DNA from: Aradus depressus
Lineage: Eukaryota > Arthropoda > Insecta > Hemiptera > Aradidae
Length of the DNA stretch: 64,000 nucleotides
Assembly: GCA_963662175.1 (NCBI GenBank)
Contig: OY759214.1
Span: 97,426,115-97,490,114, forward strand
Reading direction: 5' to 3'
Program-made: the position numbers and the translations under genes
Part shown: piece after piece, positions 53,516 to 64,000 of the stretch
Layout of the letters: every line of letters starts with the position of its first letter
How positions within the stretch are numbered: position 1 is the first letter of the stretch
Notes under the pieces: model-generated
The model's input: only the letters and a program-made list of their open reading frames with translations
Told to the model about the DNA's origin: nothing
Database searches by the model: none

Positions 53516-54122
53516 ACTGACAGAGCCATAGAGTGTGCTGGTTTCGGATTATGCCAACGTCAGCACAACGTTCAGACTGACTTTAAATATGGTGACACCG
53601 ATCCACTATGGAAGAAAAATGCCAAAAAAAAAAATATGTATGTATAGATATGAACACAAATTAAAACTTGTGTACATTGTGATATAATCTATATTAATAA
53701 AGCTGAAACGGGGTTTGTTTGTTTGTTTGTATGTATGTATGTATGTATGTATGTATGTATGTATGTATGTATGTATGTATGTATGTTTGTTCCAGCATCA
53801 CGCCCAAACCGCTGGACGGATTTTTATGAAACTTCCCATGTAGCATTCTTTTGAGCCCGATTGAATAATAGGCTATGTGGCGTCCCAAAATTTTGATCGG
53901 GAGGGGGGGTTGTAAGGGGGGCCTAAGTATAAATATAGAGCTAACTCATTAACTAATGGGCGAATCGTCATGAAATTTCACACGTAGTCTTTTTAAAAGC
54001 CAAACAAGAAAAAAAGGTGTGTGGCGTCCCAAAGTTTTGAACGGGAGGGGGGGTTGTGGGGGGGCCTAAGTATAAATATAGAGCTAACTCATTAACTAAT
54101 GGGCGAATCGTCATGAAATTTC

Positions 54123-55121
54123 ACATGTAGTAGTAGTAACTATGTATTCGCTGTGGGGTTCACTGTTGCAAGACATTTACTAGCTGTGATGTCCAGCGTT
54201 CCTAATATCGTACTAGCTGTGGGGTCCGCTGTTGCAAGGTACTTACTAGCTGTAGTGCTCAGCCCCAGCGTTCCTAACTATGTACTGGCTGTGGGGTTCG
54301 CTGTTGCAAGGACCTATAAGACATTTACTAGCTGTAATGCCCAGCGTTTCTAATTACGTACTACCTGTGGGGTCTGCTGTTGCAAGGCGCTAGCAGTGTG
54401 GCCCAGCGTATTTCACTCGTAGGTACTAGCTGTGGGGTCCGCCGTTGCAAAACTCATACTAGCTGTGATGCCCTGTGGTTCTAACTACATACTATCTGTG
54501 GGGTTCGCAGGTGCAAGGCACCTACTACCTGTAGGGCCCAGCGTTCCTAAAAACGTACTAGCTGTGGGGTCCGTTGTTGCAAGGCATTTACTAGCTGTAG
54601 TGCCCAGCATTCCTAACTTCGTACTAGCTGTGGGGTCCGTTGTTGCAAGGCATTTACTAGCTGTAGTGCCCAGCGTTCCTAACTATGTACTAGCTGTGAA
54701 GTTCGCTGTTGCAAAGCACTTACTAACTGTAATGCCCAGCGTATTTAACTACATACTAGCTGTGGGGTCCGCTGTTGCAAGGCACTTAATAGCTGTGATG
54801 CCCAGCGTTCCTAACTTCGTACTAGCTGTGGGGTCCGCTGATGCGAGGCACATACTAGCTGTGGTGTTCAGCGTTCCTAACTACGTACTAGCTGTTGGGT
54901 CCGCCGTCGCAAGGCACATACTAGCTATGATGCCCAGCATTCCCAACTACGTACTAGCTGTGGTGCTCAGCGTTGCAAGCCACATACTAGCTGTGGTCAC
55001 AAACGTTCTTAACTACGCACTGACTAGGAAGTCCAGCGATGCTAAGTATTCACTAGGTGTGGCTTCCGCCGTTGAAAGGCGCATACTAGCTGTGGTGCCC
55101 AGGGGTCCTAAAAACCTACTA
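54123..55121 (+). repeat. 33/66-bp minisatellite, copy 2
   Basis: Offset 3097 bases from copy 1, with the same 243-codon frame (54432-55163). Because the copies are essentially identical they give no independent evidence of selection on the peptide. Confidence 0.85.
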
Positions 55122-55274
55122 GCGTTACAACAGCTGAAGGACTATAAGCCTTATTCCGTATGAATAATTGAAAATTATAACATCATGAATGTACTGTCGA
55201 GGAACTGAATAGCGTTATAGAAGATATTGGGAGAAAAATCAAAGTTCCCCGGGCAACGCCGGGTATAACTGCTA

Positions 55275-56612
55275 TAGATTTAATATTTGTTAAAACTGAT
55301 AGAGAACGACCGGATTATCTGAATCCTACACAAAAATCAAAATAAAAATGTTTTTCAAAAAATTTGCGCTATTTAACGGTTTATAGGCTTAATAATTGTT
55401 AAAACTGATACGAGAGATTCAGATTTATCCGGAAAGTCCCATCCGAAGGACGACGTGCTCAAGGCTATTTTCAACCTAAGTGATATTTCACCTACCCCGG
55501 TTTATTTACATAACATACGTCTCATTATCGAGTACCTCACATTCGAAAAAGCCCTGGATCATCGCTTAATGTCCCATCCGAAGGACGACTTGCTCAAAGT
55601 GTTTTTTAACTTACCGATTGAAACATCTGACCTAAGTGCCTCAACTAGATTTCTAAGTGGCGATCCTGAGCTCGGTAGACTCCATTCTTGAAATTTCTCG
55701 CTTTTTAACGGTTTATAGATTTAATATTTGTTAAAACTGATAGAGAACGACCGGATTATCTGAATCCTACACAAAAATCAAAATAAAAATGTTTTTCAAA
55801 AAATTTGCGCTATTTAACGGTTTATAGGCTTAATAATTGTTAAAACTGATACGACAGATTCAGATTTATCCGGAAAGTCCCATCCGAAGGACGACGTGCT
55901 CAAGGCTATTTTCAACCTAAGTGAAATTTCACCTACCCAGGTTTATTTACATAACATACGTCTCATTATCGAGTACCTCACATTCGAAAAAGTCCCGGAA
56001 CATCGCTTAAAGTCCCATCCGAAGGACGACGTGCTCATAGCTATTTTTCACTTCCCGATTAAAACATCTGACCTAAGTGCCTCAGCTAGATTTGTAAGTG
56101 GCGATCCTGAGCTCGGTAGACTCCATTCTTCAAATTTCTCGCTTTTTAACGGTTTATAGATTAAATATTTGTTAAAACTGATAGAGAACGACCGGATTAT
56201 CTGAACCCCACACAAAAATCAAAATGAAAACGTTTTTCAAAAAATTCGCGTTATTTAACGGTTTATAGGCTTAATAATTGTTAAAACTGATACTACAGAT
56301 TCAGATATATCCGGAAAGTCCCATCCGAAGGACGACGTGCTCAAGGCTTTCAACCTAAGTGGAAATTGACCTACCCAGGTTTATTTACATAACATACGTC
56401 TCATTATCGAGTACCTCACATTCGAAAAAGCCCTGGATCATCGCTTAATGTCCCATCCGAAGGACGAAGTGCTCAAAGGTATTTTGAACTTCCCGATTAA
56501 AACATCTGACCTAAGTGCCTCAGCTAGATTTCTAAGTGGCGATCCTGAGCTCGGTAGACTCCATTCTTCAAATTTCGTGCTTTTTAACGGTTTATAGATT
56601 TAATATTTGTTA
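55275..56612 (+). repeat. 441-bp repeat, 3 units (copy 2)
   Basis: Counterpart of 52178-53515, with units at 55455, 55896 and about 56337. Same embedded reversed SINE core. Confidence 0.8.
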
Positions 56613-56954
56613 ACTGACAGAGCCATAGAGTGTGCTGGTTTCGGATTATGCCAACGTCAGCACAACGTTCAGACTGACTTTAAATATGGTGACACCGATC
56701 CACTATGGAAGAAAAATGCCAAAAAAAAAAATATGTATGTATAGATATGAACACAAATTAAAACTTGTGTACATTGTGATATAATCTATATTAATAAAGC
56801 TGAAACGGGGTTTGTTTGTTTGTTTGTATGTATGTATGTATGTATGTATGTATGTATGTATGTATGTTTGTTCCAGCATCACGCCCAAACCGCTGGACGG
56901 ATTTTTATGAAACTTCCCATGTAGCATTCTTTTGAGCCCGATTGAATAATAGGC

Positions 56955-57860
56955 TATGTGGCGTCCCAAAATTTTGATCGGGAGGGGGGGTTGTAAGGGG
57001 GGCCTAAGTATAAATATAGAGCTAACTCATTAACTAATGGGCGAATCGTCATGAAATTTCACACGTAGTCTTTTTAAAAGCCAAACAAGAAAAAAAGGTG
57101 TGTGGCGTCCCAAAGTTTTGAACGGGAGGGGGGGTTGTGGGGGGGCCTAAGTATAAATATAGAGCTAACTCATTAACTAATGGGCGAATCGTCATGAAAT
57201 TTCACATGTAGTATTTTTAAAAGCCAAATAGGAAAAAAAGGTGTGTGGCGTCCCAAAGTTTTGAACGGGAGGGGGGGTTTTGGGGGGGCCTAAGTATAAA
57301 TATAGAGCTAACTCATTAACTGATGGGCGAATCGTCATGAAATTTCACATGTAGTATTTTTAAAAGCCAAATAGGAAAAAAAGGTGTGTGGCGTCCCAAA
57401 GTTTTGATCGGGAGGGGGGGTTGTAAGGGGGGCCTAAGTATAAATATAGAGCTAACTCATTAACTAATTGGCGAATCGTCATGAAATTTCACGTAGTATT
57501 TTTAAAAGCCAAATAGGAAAAAAAGGTGTATGGCGTCCCAAAGTTTTGAACGGGAGGGGGGGTTGTAAGGGGGGCCTAAGTATATAAATAGTGCTAACAC
57601 ATTAACTAATGGGCGAATCGTCATGAAATTTCACATGTAGTATTTTTAAAAGCCAAATAGGAAAAAAAGGTGTGTGGCGTCCCAACGTTTTGAACGGGAG
57701 GGGGGTTGTGGGGGGGCCTAAGTATAAATATAGAGCTAACTCTTTAACGGTTGGTCGGATTGTCACGAAATTTCACAAGGAGTATTCCTGAAGACCAAAT
57801 AGAAAAATAAGGTGTGTGGCGTTCCAATGTTTTGATCGGGAGGGGGGGTTGTAAGGGTGG
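56955..57860. repeat. 142-bp satellite, left of the retrotransposon
   Basis: Units start (GTGTGGCGTCCCAAA) near 57102, 57241, 57384, 57526, 57672 and 57813. The last unit breaks after GTAAGGGTGG at 57860, where the retrotransposon begins. Confidence 0.9.
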
Positions 57861-57997
57861 AGGAAAAAGTGCGAAAGTTGAATTTCTGTCGCGGCAGTTA
57901 GTGGTCAGAGGCATTAAGGAATATTTCCTGAAAATTTCAGCTCCATCGACCCAACCGCGCGGCAGTTATAAACAGGTACATTTTTTGTATTTTTGTT
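57861..57997 (+). other. 5'UTR of the R1-clade element
   Basis: About 137 bases from the satellite junction to the first ATG. Begins AGGAAAAAGTGCGAAAG. Internal pol II promoter signals typical of such elements cannot be proven here. Confidence 0.6.
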
Positions 57998-59647
57998 GTG
58001 ATTCCACGGGACAGGATGGAGAGTCACGCCGAACCCAAGAGTGGGGAGGCTGATGCTTGGCTCCTCCCACCCCCCACCACTGACCCAGCCAGGCCTTCAG
58101 CCCCACTTCCTCTGGTGGGTCCGAACCATAAACTATCCCAGACGGTAGTTGCTGGGCCCTCCTCAGGGCCAACAGAGCTGTTAATAGACAGCAAAAACGA
58201 AGACCCAATGGATGAGGCCCGTGCCATCCAGGCCGAGATCTCGGCCATACTCCGCAAAGTCAAGGTTAGCGTTACGGACCGCGAACGGGTGAACATGGGG
58301 ATCGCCCGCCTCCTGGTCCTGATGTCTACGGTGCAGGAGGTGGCCGAGGCCAAGGTCAGGATGGCGAAGGAAATCGTGGGGAGTCTGACCGAGACGGTGG
58401 CGACAACAATTGCCGCCGGCTTAGCCGGCCTCCCCCAGCGGCCCCTTCCAGTAGGAACAGAGGCTCCCCCCCTCCCCCACCAGTACAGGACTCTGCCGGA
58501 AGAGGGACCAGAAAGACAGGGGAAGAAGAAGAAGAGAGGAGCAGTGATACAGACGCCAAGAAGTACTACCGCTCCTCCCTCTCCCGTACCTAGTCCAGAA
58601 GCGAGCGGTACGAAGACCGAGTTTCCTCCTCCCATCCCAAGGCCCCCACCGCCCCCCCCATTCGTATCCAGTGGAGGGTTGGAGATTGACGGGACCCCTC
58701 TCCCGCCCTCTCCCCCCCCGCCCCCTATCACTGATGCCGAATACCCGAGCCCGGCGGCTTGGACACAGGTGGTTAGGAAGAAGAAGAAGAAGTCGGCCGC
58801 CCCTGCAGCAGCACCAACAGCAGCGGCGACAACCCACCCGGGACGAAGACCGCTCCCCCCCACCAAGAGGAAAGAGGACGTCCTCAGACAGCTCGCTACG
58901 GCCGGGGAGGGCCAAAACCGCCCTAAGGCCTTCATGGCCGTGGTAGAGCTGTCCAATAAAAAGGACACGCGCCCGCTGACGGCCGCAATGGACCAGGTGA
59001 CCCCGGGAGAGCTTGGGATCACCATGTTAAACAGTAGGCCCGCCAGGAGAGGGGGGATCCTCTTGGAGGTGTCTTCGGCCGAGGAACTCGCGACGCTAAC
59101 CGCCAGCGCCCGACTCCAAGAGTTGGGTCTGAGGGCGGAGGCGCTGCACAGGAGAAGACCGCGCTTAGCGGTCTTCGATGTGCCTGCGGGTTGGTCTGCC
59201 GAGGACCTCTCCAGGAGATTCCAAGTCCAGCGCCCCACACTCTCCCCCATAGTCCCTATATATAAAAAGGGCCCCCCCGGCAGACCAAAGGTGCGCTGGG
59301 TAGTTGAAACGACCCCTGCGACCCGAAGAGACCTCATCACCACCGGCAGGATCACCCTAGGGTGGTATACTTGTGCTGTGCGGGACTGCCTGGACGTCAC
59401 CAGGTGTGGAAGATGCCATGGATTTGGCCACCCGGAGAAACGGTGCCCAAGTAAGGAGAAGGTGTGTGCTTGGTGCTCCGCTACAGGGCACGACAGCGCC
59501 AGCTGCAAGAGGAAGGCGTTGCCGCCGAAATGTTGTAACTGCGGCAGCGGGAAACCGGGTGCGATCCACAGCGCCGATAGCGCTACATGCCCGTCATATA
59601 TCCGAGCGCTCGAGAAGTTGGCCTCGCGTACGGACTATGGCGAGTAG
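57998..59647 (+). CDS. R1-clade ORF1, gag-like nucleic-acid-binding protein
   Basis: 549 codons and intact. The N-terminal third is acidic/helical (ARAIQAEISAILRKVKVSVT). The middle is Pro-rich with PPPPPP runs and basic KKKKRG and KKKKK patches. The C-terminal part holds a gag-like fold and three zinc knuckles: CGRCHGFGHPEKRC (about 470), CAWCSATGHDSASC (about 490) and CCNCGSGKP...H....C (about 512). It would coat element RNA and guide the RNP. A second ATG at 58016 is an alternative start. The stop TAG (59645-59647) overlaps the ORF2 ATG (59637) by 11 bases. Confidence 0.9.
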   Translation: MIPRDRMESHAEPKSGEADAWLLPPPTTDPARPSAPLPLVGPNHKLSQTVVAGPSSGPTELLIDSKNEDPMDEARAIQAEISAILRKVKVSVTDRERVNMGIARLLVLMSTVQEVAEAKVRMAKEIVGSLTETVATTIAAGLAGLPQRPLPVGTEAPPLPHQYRTLPEEGPERQGKKKKRGAVIQTPRSTTAPPSPVPSPEASGTKTEFPPPIPRPPPPPPFVSSGGLEIDGTPLPPSPPPPPITDAEYPSPAAWTQVVRKKKKKSAAPAAAPTAAATTHPGRRPLPPTKRKEDVLRQLATAGEGQNRPKAFMAVVELSNKKDTRPLTAAMDQVTPGELGITMLNSRPARRGGILLEVSSAEELATLTASARLQELGLRAEALHRRRPRLAVFDVPAGWSAEDLSRRFQVQRPTLSPIVPIYKKGPPGRPKVRWVVETTPATRRDLITTGRITLGWYTCAVRDCLDVTRCGRCHGFGHPEKRCPSKEKVCAWCSATGHDSASCKRKALPPKCCNCGSGKPGAIHSADSATCPSYIRALEKLASRTDYGE

Positions 59648-60194
59648 AGATGCGGAGCACACGGGTTTCCACGTTGTCCAGCACAACATGCATAGGCGTA
59701 AGAGAGTGGCGGATGAGTTGCGAGCACTGGTGTACGCTGAGTCCGTTCAACTCCTGGCTCTACAGGAGCCCCATTGTATAAGAAATCGCGTGGCAGGCTT
59801 CGGTATTGGCCACAGAATAATAACTGGCGCACGGAACAACGAACGGCCTATGGCCGCAATCGTTGTGACCGGCCCCCAAGTGGATGTGATGGCGCTCCCC
59901 CATCTGTCCACCAGCCATATTGCTGTGGCCTGCATCAGGCACGCCAACGTCGATTGTTATGTGATCAGCGGATATTTCCCTCCGTCTGAGAGCATAGACC
60001 TACAATTGGGCCACTTGGACCACGTGTTGGATGAGCTGGCGGGACGCCAAGTCATAGTTATGGCGGACGCCAACGCCTGGTCTGTCTCCTGGGGATCGGT
60101 TCGCACCGACCGCCGGGGCGACAGACTAATGGAGTTGATCGCCCGCCATCACCTGTGCATAGTCAACGACCAACATTCCGCCCACTTTTCGTAG
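59637..60194 (+). CDS. R1-clade ORF2, endonuclease part (cut by frameshift)
   Basis: From the ATG at 59637: FHVVQHNMHRRKRVADEL, LLALQEPH (catalytic Glu), GYFPPSESID, VIVMADANAWSVSWGS (Asp/Asn), then a stop at 60194. This is an apurinic-type endonuclease that would nick the target. The final SDH motif lies in the next frame (about 60285). The frame change occurs near 60178-60190 in a C-rich stretch and corresponds to one extra base (or two lost). The frame is open further upstream (to 59373), but that part overlaps ORF1. Confidence 0.88.
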   Translation: MASRDAEHTGFHVVQHNMHRRKRVADELRALVYAESVQLLALQEPHCIRNRVAGFGIGHRIITGARNNERPMAAIVVTGPQVDVMALPHLSTSHIAVACIRHANVDCYVISGYFPPSESIDLQLGHLDHVLDELAGRQVIVMADANAWSVSWGSVRTDRRGDRLMELIARHHLCIVNDQHSAHFS

Positions 60195-62763
60195 TGCCAA
60201 TGGAGAATCGCATATCGATGTCACGTTGGTTTCTGGAGAACTATACAGGGCTGTCGGTGGCTGGGGAGTCCGAGGGGTTACGTCTAGTGACCACGAAGTC
60301 CTAGACGTGAGGCTCTTTGACGCGCAGCTATCGGCAGTCAGGTCTAGGGATCCTCGCTTTGCAACTCGCAAAGCGATACCGGAAGCCTTCGTGGCCGCCG
60401 CTGCTGCCTACTCCTGTGACGAAGAATGGGAAGGTCTCAGGGGTTCCGACCCGGTCGACCAGATTGAGGAGGGTGCCGACAGACTCAGTAGTATTCTGCT
60501 GAGGGCTGCCGACGAGACCATCCCCAGGAAGGTCGACCGATTGAGGAAAGTCCCCTGGTGGAGCGAAGACCTCACCCTCGCCAAAAGGGCCGTTTATCGT
60601 GCCAGGAGGCGGTACCAGCGGTGCCGAGATCAGCTCCATCGGGTTATTCGCAGGGAAGAGTACCGGCAGCTCAGCGAGGCCTACGGTCGGAGCATCGAAG
60701 CCGCCAAGATAACAAGCTGGAGAAGGTTCGTAGAGGACGAGTCCAGCAAAAACCCGTGGGGGATTCCCTATCGGATCGCCACTGGGAGGTTCAAGACGGT
60801 CGCCCCGGTGGCCTCAATCAGGAATGGCATCCAGCATGCCTTGTCCCTGGAGGGGGCCAGCGGGATGTACCTACGCCAAGCCTTTCCGGAGGATGACCCG
60901 GCAGGGGATACACCCATCCAACATAACATCAGGTGTGCTGCCCGTGACTTGCCGGACACGGAGGATGCCCCCGATTGGGATGAGCTGGATCTGACCCTGG
61001 TGATTGGGAGGCAGAAGCGTGGCGGCGCCCCTGGGAGCGATCTCATGGACGCGGCCATGATCAAGAAAGCCTACCCGGTCATTAAGACAGATCTACTCTA
61101 CCTGTACAATGCCTGCCTGGGACGGGGCCACTTCCCGAGTGCTTGGAAACGTGCCTTGGTGTGCACGTTTGTCAAGCCTGGGGATAGGGACCTTTCCTTG
61201 GCAAGCAGCTACAGACCGATCAGTCTTCTGTCTCTGTTCGGTAAGATACTGGAAGGACTCGTCCTTGACAGGATCCGCACCCAAGTATACGCCTTCGTAT
61301 CCCCTAGACAGTATGGTTGCTTGAGGGGTAGGTCAACCGAGGACGCGTTGATAACGCTGAGGTCGGATGTTGAAGGGAACAGAAGCAAATATGCCCTCTG
61401 TATCTTCTTCGACATCGCGGCGGCGTTTGACTGCGCCTGGTGGCCTGCCATCCTCACACAACTGCGTGCTATGGGACCGCCAAGGAATATATTTGGGCTG
61501 ATATCCAGTTTCCTCGACGGCCGTTCTGCGACTGTAAGTCAGCTGTATGCCAGCACATCAGTGAACATCACTAGAGGATGCCCCCAGGGCTCGGTCTTAG
61601 GACCAACACTCTGGAACATACTCCTTGATGGACTGCTCCGTGAACTCGAGAATCATGAATATAAGGCCATAGTCTATGTTGACGATCTCGTAATCACGGT
61701 GCACGCTGATAACCGGGCAGCTCTGACCCGCACAGCCCAAACCGCCATCGACTTCGTCGACAGCTGGTGCTGCGCCAATAAGCTGGCCCTCTCACCAAGC
61801 AAGACTATGGCCCTGCTAATGAGAGGGAAAACCAACGCCCGCCACCCCTTCTCCTTGGGGATCCGAGGGATGCGCGTTGAATTCCCGGAGACGGTCACAT
61901 ACCTAGGTGTGAGGCTGGGTCCGGGCTTCAGGGCGACTCCCCACGCTGTTGCCATCAAAGAAAGGACAAATGCTACATTCAACGCTCTGAGCTGCCTAGC
62001 TCGCGCAACATGGGGCCTCAAGTACTCAGCGTGTAGAACAATCTACACGGGGGTGTTCGAGGCTGTGGCTCGATACGCTGCTGCAGGATGGTGGTTACGT
62101 CCCACCAAGCAGCAGAGAACGAGACTACTGCAGGCCCAAAGAGCTGCCCTCCTGAGAGTCACAAAGGCCTATCGTACTGTCTCCACTGCAGCGCTACAGG
62201 TGCTGGCAGGAGCTCCGCCCATAGACTTGGTCTTGGACGGGGCGGTCGCCTCGTACTACTGTAGACGCAATCTGCCCCTGAGAACAGATATAGATGAGCC
62301 CTTGCGCCTCGTCCTGGAGGGCGAGCTACGTGGACAGAACAGACCAGAGCGTTGCAAGGACATAGTCCAAGACTGGATAATGGACAGGTGGCAACAACGA
62401 TGGTCGCACTCCTCCGACGGGCGAACGACATTCACGTATCTACCTGACGTCCGGGTCCGCCTGCGCTCCACTTGGGTACAACCCGATCACTGGACTTCTC
62501 AGGTACTTTCAGGTCACGGTGACTTCAACTCCAAACTCTTCTTCTTCAAGAGGAAGGATAGCCCGAACTGTTCGTGTGGCGGCATAGAGACTGCAGAACA
62601 TGTGGTCCTCGATTGTCCCCTGTACGACAGGTCTAGGGTGGAGTTGATCCGCGCGACAGGATCGTACCTGGGATTGACCCTGCCGGAGTTGATAACGGAG
62701 TCGAACTATCCGGCGTTCGGCCGGTTTATCACCTCCTGGCGGGAACAGAAAAAGGCCCTTTGA
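60183..62763 (+). CDS. R1-clade ORF2, EN end, reverse transcriptase and zinc knuckle (after frameshift)
   Basis: Continues the endonuclease with SHIDVTLVSG and SSDHEVLD, then the RT: YRPISLLSLFGKILE, QYGCLRGRSTEDAL, FFDIAAAFDCAW (motif A), GCPQGSVLGPTLWNILL (motif B), IVYVDDLV (catalytic YVDD, motif C), LALSPSKTMALL and VTYLGVRLG. The C-terminus has the CSCGGIETAEHVVLDC zinc knuckle typical of R1/I-like clades. All catalytic residues are present, so apart from the single frameshift the copy looks young. The first ATG in this frame is 60226, but it is not a natural start. Confidence 0.9.
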
Positions 62764-63061
62764 CCCGGCGCCGGGGGCGATTGACGGGCCGGGCCCGAGT
62801 CCTACCCCCGGCGACCGCGATGTAGAAGCAGCCCCACTCCACCGATCTCGAGCTCTCTCGGCGCCACCAGGCAGCCGCATCTTAAGGGGGCCCGGGAGCG
62901 CCAGTCTGTCCCGTAAGGGACCAAAGGCTGTCGCCCCCGGACACCCACAGCAACAGTAAATAAAACTATACTATATATATATATGTACTTCCTCCTTCCC
63001 CGACGATAAGCGGGCCGGGTGATTTACCGGAGCACCCGAAAAAAAAAAAAAAAAAAAAAAA
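62764..63061 (+). other. 3'UTR and oligo-A tail of the R1-clade element
   Basis: Very GC-rich at first (GGCGCCGGGGGCGATTGACG, CCCGGCGACC), with potential hairpins that reverse transcriptase may recognise. Then a TA repeat near 62970, CGATAAGCGGGCCGGGTG, and 23 A. Confidence 0.75.
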
Positions 63062-63063
63062 GG

Positions 63064-64000
63064 ATAAATATAGAGCTAACTCATTAACTAATGGGCGAAT
63101 CGTCATGAAATTACACGTAGTATTTTTAAAAGCCAAATAGGAAAAAAAGGTGTGTGGCGTCCCAAAGTTTTGATCGGGAGGGGGGGTTGTAAGGGGGGCC
63201 TAAGTATAAATATAGAGCTAACTCATTAACTAATGGGCGAATCGTCATGAAATTACACGTAGTATTTTTAAAAGCCAAATAGGAAAAAAAGGTGTATGGC
63301 GTCCCAAAGTTTTGATCGGGAGGGGGGGTTGTAAGGGGGGCCTAAGTATAAATATAGAGCTAACTCATTAACTAATTGGCGAATCGTCATGAAATTTCAC
63401 GTAGTATTTTTAAAAGCCAAATAGGAAAAAAAGGTGTGTGGCGTCCCAACGTTTTGAACGGGAGGGGGGGGGTTGTAAGGGGGGCCTAAGTATATAAATA
63501 GTGCTAACACATTAACTAATGGGCGAATCGTCATGAAATTTCACATGTAGTATTTTTAAAAGCCAAATAGGAAAAAAAGGTGTGTGGCGTCCCAACGTTT
63601 TGAACGGGAGGGGGGTTGTGGGGGGGCCTAAGTATAAATATAGAGCTAACTCTTTAACGGTTGGTCGGATTGTCACGAAATTTCACAAGGAGTATTCCTG
63701 AAGACCAAATAGAAAAATAAGGTGTGTGGCGTTCCAATGTTTTGATCGGGAGGGGGGGTTGTAAGGGTGGGCCTAAGTATAAATATAGAGCTAACTCATT
63801 AACTAATGGGCGAATCGTCATGAAATTACACGTAGTATTTTTAAAAGCCAAATAGGAAAAAAAGGTGTGTGGCGTCCCAAAGTTTTGAACGGGAGGGGGG
63901 GTTGTAAGGGGGCCTAAGTATAAATATAGAGCTAATTCTTTAACGGTTGGTCTGATTGTCACGAAATTTCACATGGAGTATTCGTGAAGGCCAAATAGAA
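63064..64000. repeat. 142-bp satellite, right of the retrotransposon
   Basis: About 6.5 units. The unit sequence order repeats that of 57380-57860, including the variant unit with CACAAGGAGTATTCCTGAAG (57772 and 63684), so the array itself has been segmentally duplicated. The 102-codon frame on the minus strand is an artefact. Confidence 0.88.

Larger units (their letters stand above)
50500..53687 (+). repeat. Tandem 3.1-kb unit, copy 1 (Helitron-like)
   Basis: Begins ATCTATATTAATAAAGCTGA, the same start as copies at 53688 and 56785. Order: TG(T/A)-rich microsatellite, TTCCAGCATCACGCCCAAAC, 142-bp satellite, 33/66-bp minisatellite, a CCCGGGCAACGCCGGG hairpin (52150-52168), 441-bp repeats, and GTGACACCGATCCACTATGG near the end. 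A TC start after A, the microsatellite, and the GGGCAACGCCGGG hairpin resemble non-autonomous Helitron/HINE-type repeats of insects. A CTRR end is not seen, so the class is tentative. Confidence 0.7.
53688..56784 (+). repeat. Tandem 3.1-kb unit, copy 2
   Basis: Same order as copy 1. From about 54130 onward it is offset by 3097 bases with almost no change (the 243-codon frame at 54432-55163 is identical to copy 1). It differs in the microsatellite (a long GTAT run at 53728-53785) and has fewer 142-bp units. Near identity indicates recent tandem duplication or homogenisation. Confidence 0.9.
57861..63061 (+). mobile_element. R1-clade non-LTR retrotransposon, nearly full length
   Basis: Contains a 5'UTR, ORF1 with three CCHC knuckles, ORF2 with EN-RT-zinc knuckle, a GC-rich 3'UTR and an oligo-A tail (63039-63061). 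The flanking satellite reads GTAAGGGTGG before and (GG)ATAAATATAG after. Compared with the intact satellite unit, GCCTAAGT is missing, so insertion deleted about 8 bp. The G+C-rich composition contrasts sharply with the AT-rich host DNA. R1-clade members are often target-specific, and the satellite may be its chosen site. Confidence 0.92.
56785..64000 (+). repeat. Tandem 3.1-kb unit, copy 3, expanded and interrupted
   Basis: Starts with the same TC..TAATAAAGCTGA end and a shorter GTAT run. The 142-bp satellite is expanded to about six units before the retrotransposon and at least six after it, still running at the window end. The 33/66-bp part is not reached. Confidence 0.8.

Noticed and set aside
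58024..59508. 494-codon minus-strand frame opposite ORF1 of the retrotransposon
   Set aside because: A long GC-rich antisense shadow of ORF1; low-complexity Gly/Ser content and no motif.

Overview
The window looks like repeat-dense, AT-rich nuclear DNA of an arthropod. The evidence is an achaete-scute-type bHLH gene ending in the ISWWQQ tail, an R1-clade non-LTR retrotransposon (a clade known mainly from arthropods), mariner, hAT, pogo/Tigger-like and LINE relics, and tRNA-headed SINEs whose tail carries CCTAA pentamers like the common arthropod telomere repeat. I cannot fix the order of the organism from sequence alone.

Layout. (1) Positions 1-13550 are one giant, almost perfect palindrome (arms 1-6729 and 6822-13550, 92-base centre). 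Each arm carries one copy of a zinc finger / endonuclease VII-like / protein-primed-type family B DNA polymerase gene of the Polinton/Maverick-like sort, transcribed outward from the centre. Both copies are split by the same frameshift between polymerase motifs A and B, so the break predates the inverted duplication, or one arm is an assembly copy of the other. (2) 13551-34250 is a graveyard of mobile DNA: an RT fragment, an abundant interspersed family (called family A here), fold-back elements, a four-unit tandem array with tRNA-like heads, a mariner pseudogene, a complete non-autonomous hAT copy with TIRs and TSD, a LINE RT tail, Penelope-like fragments, SINEs, a TIR element nested in family A, and 14-bp and 35-bp satellites. 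(3) 34250-47000 is quieter, very AT-rich sequence holding the only convincing host gene: a minus-strand achaete-scute homologue (44403-45008). A splice donor lies 14 bases after its stop codon, and two possible downstream exons lie at 37704-37786 and from 36615 down. (4) 47000-50450 holds LINE, pogo/Tigger and SINE relics. (5) From 50500 to the window end is a tandem array of a roughly 3.1-kb Helitron-like unit built from a 142-bp satellite, a 33/66-bp minisatellite that stays open in one frame, and a 441-bp repeat derived from the SINE. In the third unit a nearly complete 5.2-kb R1-clade retrotransposon (57861-63061) has inserted into the 142-bp satellite. Its ORF1 is intact and its ORF2 is broken by one frameshift between the endonuclease and RT.

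The genes do not form a pathway. Apart from the bHLH gene, everything recognised is mobile or derived from mobile DNA. The items most worth following are the palindrome with its polymerase, the hammerhead-like cores in three unrelated repeats, the frame-preserving minisatellite, the SINE core shared between repeat families, and the possible 3'UTR intron of the bHLH gene.
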